A DNA stretch of 64,000 bases from Desulfobacula sp. (GTDB lineage: Bacteria > Desulfobacterota > Desulfobacteria > Desulfobacterales > Desulfobacteraceae): assembly GCF_030145145.1 (NCBI RefSeq), contig NZ_JAQYWD010000003.1, positions 1-64,000 of the forward strand. Direction: 5' to 3'. The notes beneath the pieces were generated by a model that was given only the letters and a program-made list of their open reading frames with translations, was not told the DNA's origin and ran no database searches. Both the position numbers and the translations under genes were made by a program. This document shows positions 35,395-44,452 of this stretch, piece after piece (positions within the stretch are counted from its first letter, which is position 1; each line of letters starts with the position of its first letter).

Positions 35395-37263
35395 ACAATC
35401 GGGGTTTTCCGGCTTGGCTTTCTTGATCCCTCGCTGGATGCTTTCAATCAGTGTCTGTTTATCATAAGGCTTCTGGATAAACGCATCCACCTCATATTTC
35501 GCCAGGATTGTTTTAGAATTTTCTTCTAACAATCCCGTACAGAGGATGACAGGGATATCGCGCCGGATTTTTTTTATTTTTGACGCCAGCACATCACCGG
35601 TCATTTCAGGCATGGTCAGGTCGGTGATCACCATATCGAACCGTTCAGGTTCCTTACTGAAAACTACCAGCGCCTGTTTTCCGGACGTTGTAGCAACGAT
35701 GTCATATCCCAGATGCGTCAAGACCATCTTGACGCCCATGGCAATGGCCGCCTCATCATCCACAAAAAGGACAGCAGCATTCCCAGGGGGTATGGCCGGG
35801 GGGGGGGATTCCTTTGCCCTGATGTCGGGTTCAAAAAAACACGGGACAAGCAGCTTAAACGTCGTGCCCTGGCCCAAATGACTGTCCACCAGGATGGCAC
35901 CGCCATGATTTTTGATGATGCCGTGGGTAACAAAGAGTCCCAACCCGGTCCCTTCCCCGAGTTTTTTAGTGGTAAAATACGGATCGAAAATTTTCTGGAT
36001 ATTCGCCGGTAGTATCCCCTGTCCTGTATCGCTGATCATAATTTGGGCATACTTTCCAGGGGGGATGCCATTTGTCAATTTGCATTGCTCTGGGTTCAGG
36101 TCCGTCATATCCAGCTTTATTGTCAGAACACCGCTTTGGTTGCCCATTGCATGGACCGCATTGGTACAGACATTCATAAGGACCTGGTGCATCTGGACCG
36201 GATCTGCAAAGACGATACAGGGTTGAACGCTCATCTGTTCCCGGATATTAATTGTCGAAGGCAATGAGGCTCTCATCATGTTAACCACATCCCGGATCAC
36301 AAGGTCAATCATGACCGGTTCTTTTATCTGTTCGGTCTTCCGGCTGAACATCATAATTTGCTTGACTAAATCTCTGGCTTGATAGGCAGATTGTAAAATC
36401 TGGCCCAGGCTGTGTTTCATATATTTTATGTCAGGAAACTTCTGCATCTCCAGCAATTGTGTATAGGCAATAATGCTGGTAAGGATATTGTTAAAGTCGT
36501 GGGCAATTCCGCTGGACAGGGTGCCCAGGGCTTCCATTTTCTGGGCTTGCCTGAGGTGTTTTTCCAGGGTTATTTCTTTTTGTTCACAGGCTTTTCGCTC
36601 TGCTATTTCCCGCTGGAGTTGCCGGTTGGCAGTTTCAAGCTTTTTCGTACGGTCTTTTACCCGGGCTTCAAGCGCTTTTTTTGCCATTTCCAAGGCATTT
36701 TCAGCCTTTTTTTGCTCGCTATTGTCAATGACAATGGTTCGATATTGTTCCGGATCTCCCTGTTCATCAAAACGGATCGTGCTTTCCAGATGCACATCAA
36801 AGGGTAGGCCCTTCTTTTTCTGCATGCGCAGGTCACAAGTTTGTCGTGTTTTTAAGTCGGACAGATTTCGCATATGCTGGTAATAGATATCCTGATCTTG
36901 GAAAATAATATAGTCAGACAATGGCTGGTTTATCAGATGCTTCCTTTCCATTGACAGCATTTCTGCAAAGGTTAGATTGGATTTGAGGATCATACCTTTT
37001 AAACTGAGGGTGACGTATCCTTGTGGCGCAAAATCATAGAGTTCGGCATAAAGGATCTGGGATTCCATCAGCTCCTGTTGGGAACGCTGCAGTTCCTCGT
37101 TCTGCAGTTCCAGTTCAATCTGAAGGGTCTGGAGCTCATGAATTAATGTCAGTGGATTTTCAAAAACAGCTGGTGCGACTGCGACATTCTTTTTTATCAT
37201 CAATTCTTCAGCCTGCCTGCGTAATTGATTGAACTTTTCCTGGGCAGTTTGATTTTTTTTCAT
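35389..37263 (-). CDS. Hybrid histidine kinase (PAS-HisKA-HATPase-REC)
   Basis: A 624-aa soluble sensor kinase. An N-terminal coiled segment and a PAS domain (about 60-190) lead into a coil, the HisKA domain with phospho-His in SSGIAHDFNN (about residue 250), the HATPase with GTGLGLF near 420, and a C-terminal receiver with phospho-Asp in VITDLTMPEMTG. No membrane segment is present, so the signal is probably cytoplasmic. It lies 77 bp downstream of, and on the same strand as, the CheB-CheR-PAS gene, a frequent pairing in large two-component systems of this group. No separate output regulator is adjacent. Confidence 0.87.
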   Translation of the reverse strand: MKKNQTAQEKFNQLRRQAEELMIKKNVAVAPAVFENPLTLIHELQTLQIELELQNEELQRSQQELMESQILYAELYDFAPQGYVTLSLKGMILKSNLTFAEMLSMERKHLINQPLSDYIIFQDQDIYYQHMRNLSDLKTRQTCDLRMQKKKGLPFDVHLESTIRFDEQGDPEQYRTIVIDNSEQKKAENALEMAKKALEARVKDRTKKLETANRQLQREIAERKACEQKEITLEKHLRQAQKMEALGTLSSGIAHDFNNILTSIIAYTQLLEMQKFPDIKYMKHSLGQILQSAYQARDLVKQIMMFSRKTEQIKEPVMIDLVIRDVVNMMRASLPSTINIREQMSVQPCIVFADPVQMHQVLMNVCTNAVHAMGNQSGVLTIKLDMTDLNPEQCKLTNGIPPGKYAQIMISDTGQGILPANIQKIFDPYFTTKKLGEGTGLGLFVTHGIIKNHGGAILVDSHLGQGTTFKLLVPCFFEPDIRAKESPPPAIPPGNAAVLFVDDEAAIAMGVKMVLTHLGYDIVATTSGKQALVVFSKEPERFDMVITDLTMPEMTGDVLASKIKKIRRDIPVILCTGLLEENSKTILAKYEVDAFIQKPYDKQTLIESIQRGIKKAKPENPDCL

Positions 37264-37340
37264 AGCAATACCTTTTTTATGAGGAAAGGCATAGAGCCTG
37301 TTTTAAAGGATCATTCATTTTTTGTGGCCTGGAAAGGCTG

Positions 37341-40217
37341 TCAATTCCTCCTTTCAATGGTGACGATACCATTGATGGCATCTTTTTCATCTCTAAGTGC
37401 TGCCGCCATCAGCCAGATGGTTATCGTTTTGCCGTCTTTGGTTTTACGCTGGGTTTCAAGGCTTTGGAAGAGGTTGCCGGTGAAGGCATTTTCCATAAAC
37501 GCCAGGGATTCCTGATGGTTTTCCCTGGGCATCATATCAAGGATGTTCATTTTCAAGGCCTCCTGTTCAGTATACCCATATAATTTTTGAGCGCCCTTAT
37601 TCCAGAAGGTAATGGTTCCGTCATTATCCTGAATGATGACAGCGTCCTTTGAATCCATGATAACTGCCAGGCGTTGGGTGGTCAAACGGAATTGTTTGAA
37701 TTCAGTGATGTCTTCAAAGGTAATCACAACCCCATCAATAACATTGTGCATGGTGCGGTAGGGCATCATCCGGGTTCGAAAAAATGTGTTGTTTCTGCTT
37801 GCCACTTCCAATTCCTGGGTTATCAGATCTTTTAGTACCTGCTGTGCATGTTCAAAGATATTAAAGTCCTTGAATTCAGTGGCAAAATGCTTGATGGGCC
37901 GGCCAATGTCTGCACTGCTTAACGGAATCAACCGGGTTATCCGGTTGGTAAACCGTCTGACATTCAGGTCGATATCAAGAAAGATCGTGCCGATTTCAGT
38001 GGAGTCCAGCAGGTTTTTCATGTCATCATTGGCATCTGACAACTCATCAATTCTGCTTTGAAGTTCCGCATTTACGGTGGCGGATTCTTCGTTAAGAGAC
38101 TGAAGTTCTTCTTTTGAGGTCTCCAGCTCCTCATTGGTGGATTGCAGTTCTTCGTTAGTTGATTGCAGTTCCTCATTAGTGGATTTGAGCGCTTCGTTGG
38201 CGGTCTCCAGCTCTTCGATAGTGGTCTGTAAATTTTCTTTGGTAAATTGCAGTTCCTGTTTCAGCTGAGTCACGTTTTCGGTTTGTTTCGATTTTTTGGG
38301 TATGATCTGGTTTTTCACGGGTGTTGTGTCATTAAAAATGATCATGAGCATGCCGCTGACAGCGCCATACGCCAGGACCGGTTTCACCGTTAAATTGACT
38401 TTTATCCCCCCGCCATTGTCCTGGATATCTATTCCATTATAGCTGAATTCCTGTTTAAGGGCGGAGACCTTACGGATGGCAGCAGATAGAACCGGTTTAA
38501 GGCCGGGTCTTGCCATTTCTAAAATATTGATGCTGGTCTTGCCGATGGACGGCTCCAGGTATTTGCCGGTGCGGCCATGGGTATACACGATATTTGATTT
38601 TTCATCGATGATGGCACAGGGAGGCGTGCCACTTTGCTTGAGAATGGTTTCCACCAGCATAAAACTATTGATATTTTCAGCTTTTCTGACAGTTTCAATG
38701 GTTTGTGCCGCTGCTGTGTGTTCATGGGGTGGTAGAACCGGAAAATCCAATATGGGTCTGGTGATTGACAAGGTGGACTGGCGTTTGAATAATCGCCATT
38801 TTTTATCCTGGATTTTAAACAGAGTTGTATTCTGACCAATGGATTCTGATGACCCTAAAAATAAGATCCCATGGGGTTTCAGGCTGTAATGAAACACGGG
38901 CAGTAATTTTTTTTGTAGTTCCGGTCCCAGATAGATCAGAAGATTCCGGCAGCTGAGGACATCCAGTTTAGTAAACGGCGGGTCCTTAATCAAATTCTGG
39001 GGCGCAAATACCAGCATTTCCCGGATGGTTTTCTTTACTCTGAAATGGTTTTCTTCTCTGGTGAAAAACCGTTTCAACCGTTCAGGATTAACATCTGCTG
39101 AAATACTCAATGGGTAGAGACCGGACCTGGCAATATTGATGGCCTCTTCATCAATATCTGTGGCAAAGATCTGAACATCAACCTGCCGATACTGTTTTTC
39201 CATGCATTCCTGTAAAAGAATCGCAATGGAATACGCCTCTTCGCCTGTGCTGCATCCGGCCACCCAGATTCTGACCATATCATCTTCTGATGTATCCGCA
39301 ATTAGATGGAATAAAAAGTTATTTTTGAGGATATCAAACGCTTCCGGATCTCTGAAAAAACTGGTCACGCCGATGAGAAGATCCTTAAACAGGACATATA
39401 CCTCACGCTTACGCGTCTGGAGATAGGTGACATAATCCTGAACATTATCAATCTGATGCACATGCATTCGTCTTTCAATCCGCCGGATAATGGTGGTTTT
39501 TTTGTAAAGGGAGAAGTCATGCTTTGTGTGGGCCCGAAGAAGGATGAAAATTTTTGGCAGGGCCTTTTGAAATTGATCCTTATTATTACAGATCCTACCC
39601 GTTGGTTCAACAAGGGCATGCCGGGTATATTTAATCAGCTGTTCCGGCATCTTGTCCACGGGCATCACATAATCCACCAGCCCGGTGGCAATGGCACTGC
39701 GGGGCATACCGGCATATTTGGCAGACTCCTCGTCCTGCACCATGACCAGGCCCAGTTGACCCTTGATCTGTTTTAATCCCAGGCTGCCGTCGCTGCCGGT
39801 TCCCGAGAGGATGATACAGATAGCGTTGGCACCCTGGTCCTGGGCCAGAGATTTGAAAAAATTGTCAATGGGAAGATTGAATCCCCGGGGTTGGGGCAGG
39901 TCCATGAGGTGCAGAACCCCGTTTAAAATGGCCACATCCTTGTTGGGGGGAATGGCATATACGCTGTTGGGCTTCATTTTTAAACCATCTGTTATCACCG
40001 TGACGGTCATCTCCGTCTTTTTTTGAATCAGCTCCGGCAGGATACTGACATGGGTGGGGTCCAGATGCGATATCAGGATAAAGGCCATGCCGCTGTTGGA
40101 AGGCATGGATGTGAAAAATGATTCAAACGCCTCCAGACCGCCGGCAGAAGCGCCAATTCCAACGATGGGGAATTTTGTTTTGATCCTGGCCGACTGGGGG
40201 ACGTCCTTTTTTGTCAT
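37341..40217 (-). CDS. CheB-CheR-PAS fusion protein
   Basis: A protein of 958 aa. The CheB methylesterase domain (about 15-200) keeps its triad regions GASAGG, SHLDPTH and SGTGSDG. A CheR methyltransferase domain follows (about 215-480, with AGCSTGEEAYS), then a long coiled coil built on repeated STNEELQ-type heptads (about 640-740), and two PAS domains that run to the C-terminus. There is no kinase domain. The start is placed at the ATG at 40217 behind GGGAG. No chemoreceptor, CheA or CheW gene is near, so it probably serves the adjacent hybrid kinase in a non-chemotactic circuit. The function of such fusions is not well established. Confidence 0.85.
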   Translation of the reverse strand: MTKKDVPQSARIKTKFPIVGIGASAGGLEAFESFFTSMPSNSGMAFILISHLDPTHVSILPELIQKKTEMTVTVITDGLKMKPNSVYAIPPNKDVAILNGVLHLMDLPQPRGFNLPIDNFFKSLAQDQGANAICIILSGTGSDGSLGLKQIKGQLGLVMVQDEESAKYAGMPRSAIATGLVDYVMPVDKMPEQLIKYTRHALVEPTGRICNNKDQFQKALPKIFILLRAHTKHDFSLYKKTTIIRRIERRMHVHQIDNVQDYVTYLQTRKREVYVLFKDLLIGVTSFFRDPEAFDILKNNFLFHLIADTSEDDMVRIWVAGCSTGEEAYSIAILLQECMEKQYRQVDVQIFATDIDEEAINIARSGLYPLSISADVNPERLKRFFTREENHFRVKKTIREMLVFAPQNLIKDPPFTKLDVLSCRNLLIYLGPELQKKLLPVFHYSLKPHGILFLGSSESIGQNTTLFKIQDKKWRLFKRQSTLSITRPILDFPVLPPHEHTAAAQTIETVRKAENINSFMLVETILKQSGTPPCAIIDEKSNIVYTHGRTGKYLEPSIGKTSINILEMARPGLKPVLSAAIRKVSALKQEFSYNGIDIQDNGGGIKVNLTVKPVLAYGAVSGMLMIIFNDTTPVKNQIIPKKSKQTENVTQLKQELQFTKENLQTTIEELETANEALKSTNEELQSTNEELQSTNEELETSKEELQSLNEESATVNAELQSRIDELSDANDDMKNLLDSTEIGTIFLDIDLNVRRFTNRITRLIPLSSADIGRPIKHFATEFKDFNIFEHAQQVLKDLITQELEVASRNNTFFRTRMMPYRTMHNVIDGVVITFEDITEFKQFRLTTQRLAVIMDSKDAVIIQDNDGTITFWNKGAQKLYGYTEQEALKMNILDMMPRENHQESLAFMENAFTGNLFQSLETQRKTKDGKTITIWLMAAALRDEKDAINGIVTIERRN

Positions 40218-40301
40218 TGAAAATCTCCCTGATTTTAAAAGTAGCAGATGCCTTATTGCCGTTTTATTCCCCATTTTTTAAACATGAGAACACGTTAATT
40301 T

Positions 40302-40970
40302 TTAAGCGGCACCATATTCCTCAAGATAGGTTTCAATTTTTGTCAGTATAGCATCATCAAGGATGACCTTGCCCTTGATTTTTTTATTGTAAAGGTAGGC
40401 TTTGATGTCGGTGATGGTGACAATGGCGTGGATGGGAATATCAAGGATCTGTTCAAGTTCCTTTAATGCATTTTTGTCTGTTTTCCCACGTTCCTGGCGG
40501 TTTACACTGATGATAATACCGCAGACCTTTGGGGTGTTACAGGCCGTTAACACGTCAAGGGATTCCCGGATGGCTTTGCCCGAGGTAATCACATCATCTA
40601 CTAAAATCAGCCGGGTATCGGATGTCAGGGGCATACCCACCACAAGGCTTTTATCTGCATAGGTTTTGGCTTCTTTTCGATTAAACACATACCCTTTATC
40701 CATGCCCATGCCGGCCAGGGCCTGGGCTGCGGAAATACATAAGGGGATTCCCTTGTAAGCCGGGCCATAGATGCCGTCGAAGGTGTCGGCATAGTGCTCA
40801 CGGATGGCTTTGGCATAAAACATGCCCAGAGTCTTTATTTTAGAACCGGTGTCGAACATGCCGGTATTGATAAAATAGGGGGCAATCCTGCCGCTTTTCA
40901 ATTCAAAGTCACCAAACTTTAAGGCATCACAGTCTATTAAAAAATCAATAAATTCTTCTTTATAACTCAT
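40302..40970 (-). CDS. pyrE: Orotate phosphoribosyltransferase
   Basis: A 222-aa enzyme that joins orotate and PRPP to form OMP in pyrimidine synthesis. The PRPP-binding motif LILVDDVITSGKAIRES lies near residue 125, and GPAYKGIPLC is the usual substrate loop. It is the last gene of a pyrD-pyrK-pyrE transcript on the minus strand, 23 bp behind pyrK. The C-terminus is slightly longer than in many PyrE proteins, which is common in this group. Confidence 0.92.
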   Translation of the reverse strand: MSYKEEFIDFLIDCDALKFGDFELKSGRIAPYFINTGMFDTGSKIKTLGMFYAKAIREHYADTFDGIYGPAYKGIPLCISAAQALAGMGMDKGYVFNRKEAKTYADKSLVVGMPLTSDTRLILVDDVITSGKAIRESLDVLTACNTPKVCGIIISVNRQERGKTDKNALKELEQILDIPIHAIVTITDIKAYLYNKKIKGKVILDDAILTKIETYLEEYGAA

Positions 40971-40993
40971 TTACAACCATCCTTTAGCCATCA

Positions 40994-41812
40994 TTATGAT
41001 TTGCATCGCCAGGAAAAATACTCGGTAAGATCCACGGCTTTGCCTGATTTTAACAGGGCCCGGGTATTAAAGTCCCGCATCTGTCGAAGGGCGTCTGTGT
41101 TAAAGACCGGTCCGTCCCTGCAGACCACCTGCTTGCCGCAGACACAGGCCCCGCAAACCCCGAACCCACATCTCATATACCGTTCCAGCGACACCTGGCA
41201 GGGGATATGGTGGTGTTCGCAGAGGGTGAAAACATGGTACATCATGATTTCAGGTCCGCAGGTATAGACACAGTCAAAGTGCTTGCCCGATGCAATTTCC
41301 TTTTCAAGGAGGTCGGTTACAAGGCCTTTGTGGCCGAAACTGCCGTCATCCGTACAAAATTGCCGCTGGATGTTAAACCGTTCCGGGTACAGGAGAAACG
41401 CTTTGGATTTTGCCCCATGAATAATGGTTGTGTTTTTATTGAGGGTTTCCACCAAAGTGGCCAGGGGCGCCATACCAAATCCGCCGGCAACAACTGCGAC
41501 GGTTTCGTCCGGTTTAATGTCAAACCCCTTTCCAAAAGGCCCCCGGATACCCACCAGATCCCCTTTGTCCAGGGTAACGGCCTTTTGGGAAAAGATTCCC
41601 TTGGCTTCAATGGTGATGGCAAATCTCTTGTCTGAATGATAGGAAAGGGTATAGGGTTTTTCATCAATGCCCGGAATCCAGACCATGATAAACTGACCGG
41701 GCGCAAACGGCAGGGCATATTGAAAAAACAGGGTGGCAAATTCCCGGCTTTCCATTTTTTTTTCTTCAACCCTGAGCATGATATGCTTCTGATCGGTCAT
41801 GGGTATCGTCAT
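40994..41812 (-). CDS. pyrK: Dihydroorotate dehydrogenase electron-transfer subunit
   Basis: A 272-aa flavoprotein of the ferredoxin-NADP reductase fold. FAD-binding segments are in the first half (YTLSYHSD), the NAD-binding part has GGFGMAPLATL, and the C-terminal [2Fe-2S] motif reads CGFGVCGACVCG then CRDGPVF. It passes electrons from PyrD to NAD+. Its start overlaps the pyrD stop codon by 4 nt (ATGA), as expected for a class 1B complex. Confidence 0.92.
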   Translation of the reverse strand: MTIPMTDQKHIMLRVEEKKMESREFATLFFQYALPFAPGQFIMVWIPGIDEKPYTLSYHSDKRFAITIEAKGIFSQKAVTLDKGDLVGIRGPFGKGFDIKPDETVAVVAGGFGMAPLATLVETLNKNTTIIHGAKSKAFLLYPERFNIQRQFCTDDGSFGHKGLVTDLLEKEIASGKHFDCVYTCGPEIMMYHVFTLCEHHHIPCQVSLERYMRCGFGVCGACVCGKQVVCRDGPVFNTDALRQMRDFNTRALLKSGKAVDLTEYFSWRCKS

Positions 41813-42720
41813 TTTTTTTCCTTATGGGCTGCCCCTTTAATCTCTTTTAAACTTAACTGATGGGTTGACAGCCAGTCGTCCATCTCATCTGCAACCTGTT
41901 GAAACACGTCTATTCCCCTGTACCGGACCGCGCTGCCGATTCCCACCAGGCTTGCCCCGGCCATAATGATTTCTATGGCATCTTCTCCCGTGGTAATGCC
42001 ACCAAGCCCGATGATGGGGATGTTGACCGCTTTGTAAATATCAAACACACACCGGACGGCAATGGGTTTTATCATGGGACCGGACAGTCCGCCTTTTTTA
42101 AAGGCCAGCACCGGCATTCGGGACTCAATATCAATGACCATACCAGGACCCGCTGTGTTGATGGCGCAGATGACGTCGGCACCGGCACCTTCACAGGCTT
42201 TGGCAATGTCTGCGATATCCGGGGCCTGGGGGGTCAGTTTGACAATGAGCGGGACATTAATGACGCTTTTAACGGCAGAGACAACATCATGGGAGGACTG
42301 CCGATTGATCCCGAATATCATGCCGTGCTGTTCAGAATTGGGACAGGAAATATTGATTTCGATAAAATCCGGTTTTTTTGAGCATACAAATTCGGCCACC
42401 ATCTGGTATTCCCTGACAGACCCGCCATAGACGCTGGCAATTAACGGAAAGTCTCTTTGCTCAAGATTTTTCCATTCATTTTCCATGTTTAAATATCCTG
42501 GAGACGGCAGGCCCACAGCATTGATCATCCCGTGACCCAGATCCAGCACCGTGGGGTTTTTATGACCATCTCTGGGGGCTGGACCGATGGATTTCATGGT
42601 CACAAGGCCGCAGCCGTTTTCATACACCCTTTCAAGAATATCCTTGCTGTTTCCAAGAATTCCGGAAGCCAGCACCGTGGGATTTTTCAATGTTTTTCCA
42701 AGAAACTGGAGGGTCATCAT
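41809..42720 (-). CDS. pyrD: Dihydroorotate dehydrogenase, class 1B catalytic subunit
   Basis: A 303-aa FMN-binding TIM barrel that oxidises dihydroorotate to orotate. The catalytic cysteine lies in INISCPNSEQHG near residue 130, which marks the class 1B (PyrDB) enzymes; KLTPQAPD and GLGGITTGEDA are further landmarks. It forms a heterotetramer with PyrK. It is the first gene of the operon. Its promoter should lie in the 42.72-42.95 kb region that also holds a repeat element on its other side. Confidence 0.93.
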   Translation of the reverse strand: MMTLQFLGKTLKNPTVLASGILGNSKDILERVYENGCGLVTMKSIGPAPRDGHKNPTVLDLGHGMINAVGLPSPGYLNMENEWKNLEQRDFPLIASVYGGSVREYQMVAEFVCSKKPDFIEINISCPNSEQHGMIFGINRQSSHDVVSAVKSVINVPLIVKLTPQAPDIADIAKACEGAGADVICAINTAGPGMVIDIESRMPVLAFKKGGLSGPMIKPIAVRCVFDIYKAVNIPIIGLGGITTGEDAIEIIMAGASLVGIGSAVRYRGIDVFQQVADEMDDWLSTHQLSLKEIKGAAHKEKK

Positions 42721-43046
42721 GTCTGTCCATTCTATAAAAATTTATCTTTACTGGCAATTCTTACCATATTATGGCAATTTGAAACAATGAAGATTTAAAA
42801 TTATTTACTCAACTTTCGGAGTTGGCCATTTTTACATGGGGTCAGGCTTTCTTTATGGCACTTTTTACCCGTCTGGTTATGAAATAGTGATAAAAAGCAC
42901 AATAAAAAAAGCCTGACCCCGTCGATTAAACTAAAGTCCAAAAGTTGAGTTATTTAATATGGCTTTTCCCGAAAAGGAAGACAATACCATACGAACCCCT
43001 TACCGTCAGATCCCACAGATCTGATATGTATTACAGGAGCTTCCTG
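42721..43046. other. Intergenic region between pyrD and EFR1 gene
   Basis: A 326-bp divergent gap. The centre is the long repeat copy at 42807-42952. Left of it is AT-rich sequence likely to carry the pyrD promoter. Right of it, 42959-43024 is a 21-codon open frame (MAFPEKEDN...) ending just before the EFR1 gene; it may be a leader peptide or a remnant. I see no other gene. Confidence 0.45.
42807..42952. repeat. Nested inverted-repeat element, long copy 2
   Basis: About 146 bp, with outer arms ACTCAACTTTCGG (42807-42819) and AAAGTTGAGT (42941-42950) and an inner hairpin of about 83 bp (42838-42868 with 42887-42920, GGGGTCAGGCTT...AAGCCTGACCCC). It is the reverse complement of the copy at 5495-5640 with few changes; even the loop bases (CCCGTCTGGTTATGAAATAG) are conserved. 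It lies between divergent genes, outside coding sequence, as is usual for REP- or MITE-type elements. Confidence 0.85.
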
Positions 43047-43856
43047 ATGAATATAGAAAAGACAACCCTGCTTTATTTCAGTCCCACGTCAACCACCCGG
43101 ATCATTCTCGAAGAAATTGCACGGGGAATGGGCAAAGAAGCATTGGCTGTCATTGATATTACAAAACCGGAAATGCGAACCCAGCCGGCACCCGAGTTTG
43201 GAAATGATCTGGTCCTCATGGGGGCCCCTGTCTATGGGGGGCGACTGCCGAAAGATGCTGCCGAGTATTTTAAAACCGTTCGGGCATCCGGTTCTTTGGC
43301 AGTCCTGGTCGTGTTATACGGCAACCGGGAGTTTGAAGACGCCCTCTTGGAATTAAAAGACATTGCCGTGGCGGATGGGTTTTCCCCATTGGCTGCCGGC
43401 GCGTTTATTGGAGAGCATTCTTTTTCCAACAATGAATTTTTGATCGCCGCCAACAGGCCGGATGAAGATGACCTTGAAAAAGCCTTTTCGTTTGGAAAAC
43501 AGATTGCCCGGTTACTGGACCATGTTCAAACACTCACAGATTTTTCTTGTGTTGATGTCCCGGGTAATTTTCCCTACAAAGACGGCATGTCCATGGGCCC
43601 TTTTTCGTTCATTGAGATCACGGATGACTGTGACAATTGTGGCATCTGTGTCACTGCATGCCCTGAAAATGCCATTGATGAAACCCGCACCTATTCAACC
43701 CTTGAGGACCTGTGTATCTATTGCTGTGCCTGTATTAAAGCCTGTCCCCAGCAGGCCAGAATCCTGAAAGACGGTCCCATCAAGGATAAAGCAAAATGGC
43801 TTTTTGAAACGTGTGCCCGGCGCAAAGAACCCCAGATCTTTCTGGCAGAAAACTAA
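43047..43856 (+). CDS. EFR1-type flavodoxin/ferredoxin fusion
   Basis: A 269-aa protein. The N-terminal flavodoxin-like domain begins with the FMN loop YFSPTSTTRIILEEIARGMG (about 9-28), and two [4Fe-4S] motifs lie near the C-terminus (CDNCGICVTACP and CIYCCACIKACP). Such fusions, called EFR1 family ferrodoxins, are one-protein electron carriers of anaerobes; partners are generally unknown. The start is the ATG at 43047 behind ACAGGAG, not the longer frame that runs into the repeat. It converges with the phage-tail-like operon that ends 47 bp away. Confidence 0.83.
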   Translation: MNIEKTTLLYFSPTSTTRIILEEIARGMGKEALAVIDITKPEMRTQPAPEFGNDLVLMGAPVYGGRLPKDAAEYFKTVRASGSLAVLVVLYGNREFEDALLELKDIAVADGFSPLAAGAFIGEHSFSNNEFLIAANRPDEDDLEKAFSFGKQIARLLDHVQTLTDFSCVDVPGNFPYKDGMSMGPFSFIEITDDCDNCGICVTACPENAIDETRTYSTLEDLCIYCCACIKACPQQARILKDGPIKDKAKWLFETCARRKEPQIFLAEN

Positions 43857-43903
43857 AGAATGGAGCAAAGCAAAACGGAAGAGACCGATCTGAAAAAGTA
43901 TCC

Positions 43904-44179
43904 TCACTCGGTGAAAGCTGATCTCTTTTCCCGGTCAACAGGTGTCACCCCCGGCAATGGATCTCGAATGCCGGATTGAACTTGAACACGGGCAATATCC
44001 GGCTTGCTCACTTTCCCTGCATCATTGATGACACGCAATTGAAATTGATAGACACCTGCTTTTAATCCATCGATCCGGAGAGTTGACGTCCTTGTTTCAA
44101 AGGGTTTGTTATACTCAAGTATCAACGGGTTACTCCAACAGGGTCCATTCATATTTGACGACACGGCCGGGTGCGACAT
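43904..44179 (-). pseudogene. Frameshifted second half of a PKD-like protein
   Basis: This frame encodes the C-terminal beta-strands of a PKD/fibronectin-like domain (LKAGVYQFQLRVINDAGKVS...). Their counterpart (LSPGRHSFQLVVEDDSGNVS) lies in the first half of the gene at 44130-44438. That gene stops right after the conserved KYEWTLLE. Continuing in the +1 frame from that stop gives NPLILEYNKPFE and then this segment, so the two frames join into one protein if one base is removed near 44130. The ATG at 44179 is inside the upstream gene and has no convincing binding site. A real frameshift, a read error or programmed shifting are all possible. Confidence 0.55.
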
Positions 44180-44438
44180 CGCTGGAGCGTTTGCCGTTCA
44201 GAAAAAAACTCTGGCCGGGTTGGACTGTCTTGGGAGCATCCATTACAGCAGTGGGCAATATGGTATCCCTTACAATGACTTCAACCACATCAGGTAAACT
44301 GACATTCCCTGAATCATCTTCCACGACCAATTGAAATGAATGTCGCCCGGGTGACAACGTTGGTTTCTCCGGGTTTTGGGTAACCTCAATGGTTGCGACT
44401 TCTGTTGTTATTATTTCTCCAGGTTTAAAATCTGCCAT
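44130..44438 (-). CDS. PKD-like domain protein (first half)
   Basis: A 102-aa protein at the end of the contractile-tail operon, with its own binding site (GGGAGA) before the ATG at 44438. It holds the C-terminal half of one PKD-like domain (about 28-58, SPGRHSFQLVVEDDSGN) followed by the N-terminal half of the next (VQPGQSFFLNGKRSS then VVKYEWTLLE), where it ends. The family resembles short beta-rich proteins seen with phage-tail-like loci, perhaps decorating the fibre or baseplate. Its natural C-terminus seems to be lost to a frameshift (see the neighbouring frame). Confidence 0.65.
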   Translation of the reverse strand: MADFKPGEIITTEVATIEVTQNPEKPTLSPGRHSFQLVVEDDSGNVSLPDVVEVIVRDTILPTAVMDAPKTVQPGQSFFLNGKRSSDVAPGRVVKYEWTLLE

Positions 44439-44452
44439 GTTTATGTCTCCCG

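Noticed and set aside
35712-36883. Several plus-strand frames over the hybrid kinase
   Set aside because: They are antisense frames of a gene with complete HisKA, HATPase and receiver motifs.
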